From: Cycas panzhihuaensis
Lineage: Eukaryota; Cycadophyta
Assembly: GCA_023213395.1 (NCBI GenBank)
Contig: CM041465.1
Coordinates: forward strand, 4,898,001 to 4,962,000
Length of the DNA: 64,000 bases
Reading direction: 5' to 3'
Part shown: one piece after another, positions 42,745-51,936 of the stretch
Layout of the letters: every line of letters begins with the position of its first letter
Numbering within the stretch: the first letter of the stretch is position 1
Notes under the pieces: generated by a model
Databases searched by the model: none
What the model was told of the DNA's origin: nothing
Seen by the model: only the letters and a program-made list of their open reading frames with translations
Translations under genes and position numbers: made by a program

Positions 42745-43335
42745 AATTATTGTTTTTTTCGAACTAGTAACTTTTTTAAAAATCTCTTGTTATGACTCGA
42801 TTTGGCATTTCATTTCAACTTTTTTACCCTACCAAATGTGGCATTAGAAAACCTTGGCCACCAAACAAGTGGTTTCTAGGAAAAATCACATTCTAAGAAA
42901 CCTATGAATTCCCATATGCTCATTTGGTAGAAGAGCTCTTGGCTGGCTTAACAAAGTGTTGTCATTTGGGTGTTTTCTCCTTATTTCTCTTATTTTCTTG
43001 TTTGTACAGGTTTGGAGATCGATATTCCTTATTGAAGACATGTTTGGCTATATTATTTGATGATTCTTAGCTTGAAAGGAGAACGAGATCTTAGCCCCCT
43101 TGCATTCATTGCTTGGGGACTTCATTCTTTCTCCAAAACCTTTTTTTTTTTGCATTCTCCTCTGATTTTACATTCTAATTTCTACCAAGTTTTAGTTCTC
43201 TTAAGGCGTCACTAACAACTTTCTATATTTAAATTTTCTTGATGAAAATTTGGGTGTAAGATTTGACTCGTGAGAATTTTGCTTAGATGAAATTTGTTAC
43301 TTGGATGCTTATTGTTTGATTTCATTGCTTGAAGT
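42745..43335. other. Unassigned sequence between U1 and S
   Basis: AT-rich, non-coding, possibly continuing element T beyond U1. Nothing recognised. The last five bases GAAGT are the left target-site copy of S. Confidence 0.4.
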
Positions 43336-43713
43336 TGTAAGGAATAAGAGGGTTAAGCGTCGGAAGCATAACACATATCACATGCATAGCAAGCAAGAGA
43401 TGACTACGTGCCAATGAATAACAATTCCCCAACTTTCTCATTAATCCAAATAGTTGAGTACATATATTTATAGATTACAAATGTTCTAAACATAGGAAGG
43501 TAGTTCTAACCACTTCGGAATGGTTAATTAATAGTTCCCTCAAATTATGATATGCTCTAAACTGCCTTATTTAATACTTTCAACTATCTTTGACTTTCAT
43601 TAACCACTTTATTAATGATATTAACTAAAAATATTCCATGTAAGGAAATATTCTAATGACATTACAAATGAACTTAAATCAACATGAAATGGAAATGTAT
43701 ATTATTTCTAACA
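43336..43713 (-). repeat. S 3' LTR
   Basis: Minus strand TGTTAGAAATAATATAC to TTATTCCTTACA. CTATAAATATA on the minus strand near 43470 is TATA-like. Confidence 0.9.
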
Positions 43714-43720
43714 CCCTCCC
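43714..43720 (-). other. S polypurine tract
   Basis: Minus-strand GGGAGGG abutting the 3' LTR. Confidence 0.85.
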
Positions 43721-44399
43721 ATAATGTTAAGTTCATTTTCTCTCATAAACATCAATATCATAAGTCTCTCAAATCTTTCATGACTCAATGCTTTAGTGAG
43801 AATATTTGCAATTTGATCATTTGTATGACAATAAATCAATTCAACTATCCCATTCTCCACTTGCTCTCGAAAAAAGTGACTATATTTTCACATGCTTGGT
43901 TCTGGCATGGAAAACCAGATTCTTCAACAATTGAATGGCATCTTGATTGTCACAGAACAATTGAGTAGACTCACATTCAACAAGTCCAAAGTGATCAAGA
44001 AGTCCTATAAGATAAATTGCTTCACAGATTGTTATAACTGTAGTTTTATATTCAACCTCAGTGGAATACAAAGAAACCATTCATTGTAACTTGCTACTCC
44101 AAGAAATCAAACCAGAACTAAATGCACATGTATATCCCAATGTAGATTTCCTCTTATCAACATCTCCTCCCCAATCTAAGTCAGTGAAGCGTTGTAATCT
44201 GAATTCAAAAGATTTTTGAAACAAAAGTCCAAACCAAATAGTTCCATGAACATATCTCAAAATGCGCTTTCTGCCTTCCAATGTATGGTAGATGGAGCAC
44301 TCAGGTACCGTGATACAACACCAATAACATAACTCAAATAAGTCCTAGTGTTAGTCAAATATATGAGACCACCCATTAGTTGCCTATACAAAGTTTCAT
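43721..44399 (-). pseudogene. S RNase H
   Basis: Minus-strand pieces 44281-44081 and 44080-43880. Motifs: RILRYVHGTIWFGLLFQ, FTDLDWGGDVDKRKS (the usual SDADWAG is altered), YSTEVEYKTTVITICEAIYL and CDNQDAIQLLKNLVFHARTKH. The frame ends in stops near 43880, and the remaining C-terminal third is non-coding now. A stop and a shift separate the two pieces. In the particle the enzyme would digest the RNA template. Both conserved acidic clusters can still be seen, but the domain is incomplete. Confidence 0.82.
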
Positions 44400-45059
44400 C
44401 TATTGTTTTATCACCGGATTCCTTAATAACTTAAGACCAACTTCCATGGGTGTAGCAACCAAATTACATTTCTCCATATGGAAGTGTTGTAATAAATCAT
44501 GCGTATATTTTGATTGAGATACAAAGATGTTGTCACCCTTTTGCCAGATTTCCATCCCAAGATAGAAATGTAGAAGTTCAAGATTAGTCATTTCAAAATC
44601 CTTTGACAATTGCTTATTGAGTGTATTGATCTTTTTAGTGTCACTACCAGTCAAAATGAAATCGCCAACATATAAAACTACAATCAGAATTTTATCATCC
44701 TTACGTAATACATACAAACTATAATCTAATTCACATCTGGTGAATCCAAAAGAAATAAAATGACCATCAATGCATGAATACCATGCCGTTGGTGCTTTTT
44801 TAAGCCCATAAAGAGCTTTCTTTAATTTACAAACAAGTTGCTCACGTCCAACATTCTCAAATCCTTTAGGTTGTTTCATATAGATCTCTTCATCTAGAAT
44901 GCCATTCAAGAATGCATTCTTCACATCCATCCGATGAAGTTCCCAACCAAATTGAGTTGCTAGAAATATTAGCATCTGTATAGTAGTCATTTTCACTACA
45001 GATGCGATAGTCTCTTCAAAATCAATTTTAGTTGTCTGCGTATAGCCTTTCGTAATAAG
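44400..45059 (-). pseudogene. S reverse transcriptase core
   Basis: 198 open codons (44996-44400). Motifs: HRMDVKNAFLNGILDEEIYMK, LKKALYGLKKAPTAWY, then VVLYVGDFILTGSD, where the catalytic YVDD has become YVGD, removing one of the two metal-binding aspartates. LLHFYLGMEIWQKGD and ATPMEVGLKLL follow. Upstream the frame is shifted near 45000; KMTTIQMLIFLATQFGWEL corresponds to the NMNTIR region. RT would synthesise cDNA; the D-to-G change alone would inactivate it. Homology to copia RT is unambiguous. Confidence 0.9.
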
Positions 45060-45944
45060 TCAAACTTTGTATCTTTCTATAGCACCATCATATTGACACT
45101 TAACTCGATATAACCATCTGCAATCAATTACCCTTTTTTTAAGAAATAACCCAACAAGATCCCAAGTGTCATTCTTCATAAAAGAGTCATACGTTTTCTT
45201 CAAAGTTGCTTGCCATTGAGCCAAATCCTTGGCTTCATGGAATGATTGTGGCTCATCAATACTTAAAATTTTTGACACCAAGGCAAAGTTGGTTTTACTC
45301 CTTGTTTGAATCCCTGAATCAAGATTCACAACTTCATAATCTTTAATGGTTTGCAAATACCACTTAGGCAATTTCTTTTGAGAAGAGAAAGGAATAGTAG
45401 AAGAGGGAGGACCAAAAGAAGTAGAAGCTTCACCATGATCTCTTTCTTGAGTTTCACTTTCCTCACCCTCTCTAACTTCTTTTCCTTTATGTTTATCATC
45501 TTCTCTGATAGGTACAATAAGTTGATCATCATCATGAATTTCTTGAAACAACACCTCTACTAAGAATAATTTCCTTCTCAGTGAGACTCCAAAGCCTATA
45601 TGCTTTTGATGTCATTTTATACCCAACAAGAATACATTTTTTACTCTTGTCAACACGCTTGTGCCTCCTTTCATCAAGCACATGTACATATGCAATACAT
45701 CCAAAAATGCAAAGATGTGCAACAGAAGGTTTTAGAGTGTCCATGTTTCTTTAGGAGTTATATCTCGAACTGCTTTGGTAAGACTTATATTCAACAGATA
45801 CACAGTTGTATTGACAGCTTCTCCCCAAACATCTTTTGCTTTAAGAACATATTTTGCTTTCATCATGCATCGTGCTATTTCAAGAATGGTACGATTCTTC
45901 TCCTCTCCAACACCATTTTGTTGTGGAGTATATGTTGTTGTAAA
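45060..45944 (-). pseudogene. S integrase C-terminus, linker and RT N-terminus
   Basis: Open pieces 45744-45532 (integrase end: HLCIFGCIAYVHV, KKCILVGYKMTSKAYRLW) and 45554-45060 (charged linker rich in Glu and Lys, then LPKWYLQTIKDYEV, QSFHEAKDLAQWQATLKKTYDS, WDLVGL, RWLYRVKCQYDGAIERYKV). They overlap in different frames, marking a frameshift near 45540. At 45060 a stop cuts the ARLV motif that begins the RT fingers. Bases 45745-45944 encode integrase sequence with the NGVGE-type Glu motif (about 45915) and several stops. Part of one former Gag-Pol frame. Confidence 0.8.
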
Positions 45945-46630
45945 TCAATGCTGGATACCATGATTTTTATAAAAATTGGTGAATTCTAAATATAAATATT
46001 TACCTCCGCTATCACTCCTTAGAATCTTAATCTTTCTATCGAAAAGATTTTTAGCTTCAACCTTGAATTCCTTAAATTTTCTAAAATCATCAGACTTGAG
46101 TTTAAGAAGATGCACCGAACATCTTCTCATAAAGTCATCAATAAATGTGATCAAATATTGTGCTCTTACATATAAAGATGGTGAAATTGGCCTACATAAG
46201 TCAAAGTGTACCAACCCTAACTTCTCTTTGGCTCGCCATTTGGATTTCTAGAATAGTTCTCGATGCTACTTCCCAAGTGTAAATACTTCACAAACTTTGT
46301 TAGTTTTTTTAATTGATGGCAAATCATTCACCATACTCAATCTATTCAAAAGTGGAAGGCTAGAGTAATTCAAATGACCATAACAGTCATGCCACAAAGT
46401 GTTAACAAATTTTTGTGCAACAAAACCATGCTCATATATGCTAGAGAATTTATAAACTCCATTCACTTTATCACCTTGAGCAATTACAATGTCATCTTTC
46501 TTTATCAAGCACTTTGATTCATTGAAATCTACTTTAACATTCTACTTAGCAATGCAACTAACTGATAGTAAGTTGTGCTTAAAAGAGAGTACAAGTAAGA
46601 CATTTGAAACCTTGAATATTCTATACTCTA
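45945..46630 (-). pseudogene. S GAG-pre-integrase and integrase core
   Basis: 46508-46266: GAG-pre-integrase with LWHDCYGHLNYSSLP and the final CEVFTLGK (the second Cys of CXXC is replaced). 46214-45945: integrase core with VHFDLCRPIS (first Asp), ITFIDDFMRRCSVHLLK and ILRSDSGGKY (second Asp intact). These integrate cDNA into the chromosome. Stops and a frameshift separate the two pieces. Motif order and spacing are those of copia. Confidence 0.85.
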
Positions 46631-46631
46631 G

Positions 46632-47034
46632 TTAACGAATGCTTATAGTGCCACAACCAATAACTTGATGATGATTGTTGTTGCCAAGTACTATAGGAGG
46701 AAGTTGGCGATCTTTCATGTCTACAAACCAATCCTTGCGATAAGTGAAATATTTGGATGCTCCAGAATCAACATACCACTTGCATAGTTCTAGATTTGTA
46801 TTGAAAACAAACACTTTGTTATTTTCATTTGTAGACAAAGCAAGGGTGTTTTCTTCTTATCTTTTTTTTTTTCTTCGAACATTGCTTCTCTAAATGTCCC
46901 TTCTTGTTACAATATCTGCAAACAACATCATGTTTTCGTTTTTGTGCATTATTATTGCTTCCTTGTGTTTATTGGTTTAGAGGATTCTTAGGAGGTTTTT
47001 TCTTAAATTTTGATGCAAACATTGTTGCACTGCT
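46632..47034 (-). pseudogene. S zinc knuckle and protease
   Basis: Minus strand: CRYCNKKGHLEKQC (46921-46880), a good CX2CX4HX4C knuckle, then a Lys-rich tract encoded by a long run of A (plus-strand T) and a stop near 46858. The protease frame 46838-46632 has CKWYVDSGASKYFT with intact DSG, then VLGNNNHHQVIGCGTISI. Bases 46922-47034 are the gag C-terminal linker. U2 is inserted just upstream at 47040 (TSD ACTAT at 47035-47039), separating this from the gag N-terminus at 54377-54972. Confidence 0.85.
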
Positions 47035-47039
47035 ACTAT

Positions 47040-47598
47040 TGTTAGAATGAGCCTAATGGCCACATAGGTCCAAGATCATTAACAAAGCACAATACCATTA
47101 AATGCATTAAGCATAAACACAAAGAACACAAACAGAAAGAGGAGCAAGATCAAGATACCATGAATGGGGTGTTGGAATTAGTCCAACCACCAAAGAATGC
47201 TTCAGCTTGATTAGCAAACTGATAGAGTAACAATGAGCTCCAACTCTTGAATGAACAACAATGAAGAAAGGCCTCATTAAATAGAGGGAAATGAGAGGCC
47301 AAGGGCTATTGCATGAGTGACAAGTGTCAATCATGCAATGCCTGCTTGCATGTAGGACAAGTGTCCATTGGAAGCTCTTGTGTGAGCAAAAGTGCAAGGG
47401 GGTCATTTGACCCTCAAGTGACATAAGTGACAATGTTATGTCACTAGACATAAAGTGGGTGTGTACTTTATCACTTAAGTGATAAAGTCACCCCTAAAGT
47501 ACAAAAGTGCACATAAACATTAAAGTGCGCACATAATACATAAACATAAAGTACATATGCTTAACATATAAACATAAGGTAAAACATAAGGTTTAACA
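47040..47598 (-). repeat. U2 3' LTR
   Basis: Minus strand TGTTAAACCTTATG to CTCATTCTAACA; TATTTAATGAGG (about 47280) is TATA-like. Keeps the 24-bp palindrome (47465-47488). Confidence 0.96.
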
Positions 47599-48332
47599 CC
47601 CCCTCTTACTGTTTATAATGTTAAGTCGGACCCCTAGACCATCTGTAAATTTTACAAATTTCTCTCTACCAAGTGGCTTGGTAAATATATCTGTTGTTTG
47701 CTGCTCTATTGGTCGATACTGGAGATTGATCTCACCATTGTGTATATGCTCTCTGATGAAATGGTGGTGAACTTCAATATGCTCGGTCCATGCATGAAAG
47801 ACTGGATTCTTAGTTAGCTTGAGCACACTCTGATTGTCGCAATGAATGTTGGTAGGCTGCTCCTGCTCAAGTCTAAGCTCCCCAAGAATCCGTCGTAGCC
47901 AGATAGCCTTGCAAGTCATACGATCGTAGCTTTGTACTCTGCTTCAGTAGAGGACAAGGTAACATTTGGTTGCTTCTTGAAACTCCATGAAACAGCTGCT
48001 GAACCAAGGGTAAAACAGTAACCCGAGGTTGATTTCCTGCTATCCTGGCATCCTGCCCAATCAGAATCAGAGAACCCTTCCAAAGTGAAGTTCTCATTAT
48101 GTGCATACTCAAGTCCAAGTTGGAATGTACCTTTGATGTACTTGAGTATGCGTTTTGCTGCTTTCCAATGCTTCTGATTGGGTTGAGACATGAAACGAGA
48201 GCAAATCCCAACTGCAAATGAAATATCCGGACGAGTGTTGGTGAGATAGATGAAACTACCAATCAAGCTAGGAAAAGAGTGGGATCTGTGGTTCACTTCC
48301 TCATTAAGAGTCGACTTGGTTCCGTTCTCCAT
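47593..48332 (-). pseudogene. U2 RNase H and RT C-terminus
   Basis: 48332-47916: TNTRPDISFAVGICSRFMSQ (end of RT), then RNase H with SDSDWAGCQDSRKSTSGYCF and SSTEAEYKATIV. A frameshift near 47918 leads to 47919-47593 with KAIWLRRILGELRLEQE, CDNQSVLKLTKNPVFHAW, HIEVHHHFIRE and DIFTKPLGREKF. The C-terminus NSKRGC and stop use the polypurine tract and the first six LTR bases, as in U1 and W1. It would degrade template RNA. One frameshift separates the halves; otherwise well kept. Confidence 0.9.
47599..47607 (-). other. U2 polypurine tract
   Basis: Minus-strand AAGAGGGGG before the 3' LTR. Confidence 0.9.
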
Positions 48333-49056
48333 GGGAGTAGTACATCTTGATCATGCATCTGAACCTCTGCAAGATGTCCCAAGAATATTTTGCTTGGGAA
48401 ATGAAGATATAGCTTTGGTCATTGCCATACCTCAAAGCCTAAAAAATAATGGAGAAGTCCAAGATCAGTCATCTCGAAACTTCTCTTCAAATCATCCTGG
48501 AGAATCTTGATGAGCTTAGTGTCGTCACCAGTGATCACTAAGTCATCTACATACAAAGCAATATAAATGACATGGTTTTGTTCATGTTTGATGTACATAT
48601 TAGGATCTGATGTAGATCGATGAAACCCATGTCTCAAGAAGTATTCATTGATTTTTGCATACCATGCCCTAGGAGCTTGTTTCAATCCATACAAAGCCTT
48701 CTTGAGGCGACACACAAGATGCTCTTCAAATCAAGAAAGGCGCTCTTCACATCCATCTGATAAACTGGCCATTTGCATTGTGCAGCTAAGGCCATAAGGA
48801 GTCTGATGGTGTTCATGTTTGCCACTGGTGCAAAGGTTTCCTCATAATCAATGCCTTCCTTTTGTTTGAATCCCTTTGCCACAAGGCATGCCTTTTGACG
48901 CTTAAGTGTACCATCAGAATGAAATTTGGTCTTGTAGACCCATTTACAACTAATTGCCTGTTTATGTGGAGGCAATTTGACAAAATCCCATGTGCCATTC
49001 TTGTGAATAGAATGGATCTCCTCATCTATGGCAGCTTTCCAATTATCATTTTATGA
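48333..49056 (-). pseudogene. U2 reverse transcriptase, with internal deletion
   Basis: 48975-48682: PPHKQAISCKWVYKTKF, AKGFKQKEGIDYEETFAP, YQMDVKSAFL. Then about 70 bp present in U1 (encoding the NDDLQEEVYLEQPPGY region) are missing at about 48725. The frame resumes at 48715-48419 with [17 protein letters not shown], catalytic LYVDDLVITGDD and LLHYFLGFEVWQ, followed by a stop. A further frameshift lies near 48350. The deletion removes part of the RT fingers, so the enzyme is lost although YVDD is intact. Confidence 0.9.
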
Positions 49057-49547
49057 AGCCTCTTCAAAAGTAGAAGGCTCATCAATAGAAAGCACTTCAG
49101 CCATAAGTGCAAAATTTGTTTGCTGCCGATACTTCGATGGACGTTTCCCTTCAATAATATGACCGTCCTGTACCGTTTGAGTATACCATTTAGGTAACTT
49201 TTGAAATGATGTAGCATGAACCTCAATGTCTTCTAGTCTAAGTGATTGATCAACAGAAGATGAAGTGGAAGGTTCAAGTGGAGCAGAAGATGATGAAGAG
49301 ACGGTACAAGAGGTGCAGATGAAGTACATGGTGTATAAGATTGAGAGGGAGGGAAGTCCTCAACAATCTTTTTGCCTTTATCAACGGGGGGTTGGATTGA
49401 TGCCACATCCAACTCTTTCTGATCATCTTCAACAAAGATTACATCTCTTGAGAAATGCATTTTTCTGCCAACTGGATCATACAACTTGTAGGCCTTGCTA
49501 TGAATGACATATCCTACAAAGATACATTTGAGACTATGTTTATCCAA
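49051..49547 (-). pseudogene. U2 integrase C-terminus and linker
   Basis: Two overlapping frames, 49547-49233 (LKCIFVGYVIHSKAYKLYDP, MHFSRDVIFVEDDQKE, then VDKGKKIVEDFPPS) and 49329-49051 (Ser-rich linker, then FQKLPKWYTQTVQDGHIIEG and MAEVLSIDEPSTFEEAS), show a frameshift near 49300. The segment tethers integrase to RT in the polyprotein. Matches U1 40200-40690 throughout. No catalytic residues fall here. Confidence 0.85.
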
Positions 49548-49689
49548 CTTTGTTCTTTATTCATCAAGTATGTGCATATATGCAGTGCACCCAAATGTCC
49601 TCAAATGGCTGATAGTTGGTTTCTTACCAGTCCATGCCTCCTCGTGTAATGTTGGTGACTTTGTAGTAGGACTCGATTGGCCACATAGG

Positions 49690-50610
49690 TCATGTGAAAT
49701 GCTTGACCCAAGAAGCTCTTGGAAGTCCTTTCGCATGCATCATAGTTTTGGCTTTATTAGCCAAAGTTCTGTTCATCCTTTCGGAGACTCCGTTTTGTTG
49801 AGGAGTATGAGGAACTGTGAGTTGTCTCTGAATTCCATTGTCCTTGCAGTATTGGTTAAATTCATTTGAAGTGAATTCACCTCCATTATTTGTCCTCAAT
49901 GTTCCAATTAAGTAGCCAGATTCATTTTCTACTTCAGCTTTGAACTCTTTGAACTTAGAAAAAGCTTCTGATTTTTGCTTTATGAAGTAGACCCAGACTT
50001 TATGAGAAAAGTCATCAATGAAGGATATGTAGTACAATGCTCCTCCAAAGGATTGAGTGGACATGGGTCCACATAAGTCTGAGTGAATTAACTGCAATGG
50101 ATAAGATGCATGCCATGCTTTGCCCTTAGGAAAAGGCAATCGATGCTGTGTCCCCATTATGCAAGCTTCGCAAAGACATTTTGAACCATATATCTTTGGA
50201 AGGCCATATACCATGTTTTTGTTCATCATCTGCCTCAAATTATCTAGGCTTAAGTGACCTAGACGTTGATGCCATAATTGCATTTTTGACAAAGATAAAG
50301 TGACCATGGAACCAGAATAAGCAGAATCAAGTGTAATGTTATTGGCATCCAACTTGTAAAGACCTTGATCCTCATAGGCAACAGCTACGATCTGGTCATC
50401 TTTGTCACTAATGATACATTTCCCATTCTTGAATAACACGCTCATCTGTTGCTTGTCCAACTTGCTAACAAATAGCAGACTCTTCTCCATGGAAGGAATG
50501 AAATATGCATCACTATTGGGAAATGTTGAGGAAGGATTTTCTGAAGAATGGAAAGGAGCTATTGTGCCTATGCCTGAAATCTCAACAGATTCATTATTTC
50601 CAAAGGTCAT
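49690..50610 (-). pseudogene. U2 GAG-pre-integrase and integrase core
   Basis: 306 open codons, the longest integrase frame in the window. Residues 1-100: post-protease segment (EISGIGTIAPFHSSENP, DKQQMSVLFKNGKCI). Residues 105-170: zinc domain LWHQRLGHLSLDN and CLCEACIMGTQH. Core: IHSDLCGPM (first Asp), FIDDFSHKVWVYF, LRTNNGGEF, where the second catalytic Asp is Asn (G-to-A), and NGVSERMN (Glu). It ends at a frameshift near 49700; bases 49548-49689 continue in another frame. Would insert cDNA in the nucleus; the Asp loss is disabling. Confidence 0.92.
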
Positions 50611-50947
50611 TGATTGACCTTTACCTTCCTTAATATTGCATAGGAGTTCTTCACTCCGTCATATCTCGAGAAGCTCCTGAATCAACAATCCAACTGTGAT
50701 CAACCTTGGATGACTGATATGCACAAAATAGTTTGTCTTCATCGGCAAACTGATTAAAGTGGCGTTGGTAGCCACCTCTTTGACCCCCCCTTCCCCTTGG
50801 ACATCCTCGATAGGCACCTCGATTTGGTCGAGGGGGATTCTGCTGCTGATCTGGCTGCTAAAATCTTTGTTGATATTGTTGCCTTGGCTGCTGTTGTCGC
50901 TGACCTTGTGGCTATGGCTGCTGCTGCTGTTGTCGTCGTAGATCTGC
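50611..50947 (-). pseudogene. U2 nucleocapsid linker and protease
   Basis: Continues the gag frame after a TAG at 50948. A Gln/Pro/Arg-rich tract carries two more stops (near 50900 and 50858), followed by RGGYQRHFNQ and the protease site WIVDSGASRDMTE with intact DSG at about 50690-50655. A frameshift lies just after it near 50650. The protease would mature the particle. The stops are at codons where Gln is expected from the repeat context, as for CAG-to-TAG change. Confidence 0.82.
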
Positions 50948-51730
50948 CTACTTCTTTCTGCAATCAGGTGCAATGTGGCCAGGTTTGCCACAATAATGAC
51001 ACACAACATTGGACTTAGAAGATCCAATGTTCATGTTTCCAAACTGCTTTGTGAATGCAGGTTTGGAGATCTGATTAGCCTTTGACTTGGCCATGAAAGC
51101 ACCTGGTGTAGATGGTTCTTCATTATCCTTAGCATAAACCTGTTCTTCTTGAAGCAATAAGCTTTCAAGTTCATTGAATGTCATTTTCTTTAGTGAACCA
51201 TCTCGTGTGGTAGATGATATGAAGCCGTTGTAGTCATTTGGCAATGCTTTGGCGATGGATGTGATGAGTTCATCCCTAGTTGCGGGACTACCTAAAATAT
51301 TCAATTCATTACAAACCTCCTTAATGGAGGACAGAAATGCCGACATTGGCTTTACAAATTTGATAGAATACAATTTGGCTTTTACCATCAGAATGCGAGC
51401 TTCATCTCGCCTTTCATACAGTGAGGACAATGTGTCCCAAACTTCTTTAGAAGATTTAGCAAAAGAGATGTTTTGATCTACATGCACATCCACAATCATA
51501 TGAAGAAATGCCAAAGCAATCTCATCTTTGGCCTCCCAAGCAGCAACACGTTCATAATCAACATCAACTTCATCATCATCAACAAGTGCAGGATTGGGAA
51601 TTCTCCCAGAAACATATCCCCAAAATTCATTTATTATCAAGAGATTTTGTGTAATTCTTTTCCATTCTTGATAATTTGCTTGTCCTGTTAACCTTATTGT
51701 GCATGCATTAAGCATATCAATGGCAGCCAT
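50948..51730 (-). CDS. U2 Gag with intact zinc knuckle, 260 codons
   Basis: Open from MAAIDMLNACTIRLTGQ to CRKK. UBN2-type gag landmarks: YQEWKRITQNLLIINEFWGY (residues 19-38), WEAKDEIALAFLHMI near 68-82, WDTLSSLYERRDEARIL near 107-123, MTFNELESLLLQEEQ near 185-199. The C-terminal knuckle CHYCGKPGHIAPDC (about 243-256) is a perfect CX2CX4HX4C, so this Gag could in principle bind RNA. The terminating TAG is in frame with the nucleocapsid linker and protease, so the original protein was longer. The start is preceded by the conserved TGGAACTTAAGT box (51794-51783) and hairpin. Best-preserved gag of the window. Confidence 0.9.
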   Translation of the reverse strand: MAAIDMLNACTIRLTGQANYQEWKRITQNLLIINEFWGYVSGRIPNPALVDDDEVDVDYERVAAWEAKDEIALAFLHMIVDVHVDQNISFAKSSKEVWDTLSSLYERRDEARILMVKAKLYSIKFVKPMSAFLSSIKEVCNELNILGSPATRDELITSIAKALPNDYNGFISSTTRDGSLKKMTFNELESLLLQEEQVYAKDNEEPSTPGAFMAKSKANQISKPAFTKQFGNMNIGSSKSNVVCHYCGKPGHIAPDCRKK

Positions 51731-51904
51731 CTTTCCCTTGTATAAAAGCTAGCAAATAACTTGGTAACTTCAAAGCTTTGTCACTTAAGTTCCACCTTCT
51801 AACAACACCACCAATTCTGATTTTACAAGAAGATCCAACAACTGGGTGGAGTGATGAGAGGTGGAGGACTTCGGCTATTGAGTTGGTCCAAAGTTAAGTG
51901 TAGC

Positions 51905-51936
51905 AGAGGCAAGGTTTAAACCTTTTTCGAGCCTCT
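51905..51936 (-). other. Conserved leader hairpin, U2 copy
   Basis: Minus strand AGAGGC/GCCTCT, bulge TCGAAA, AAGGT/ACCTT around TTAA. About 175 nt before the gag ATG. Confidence 0.8.
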
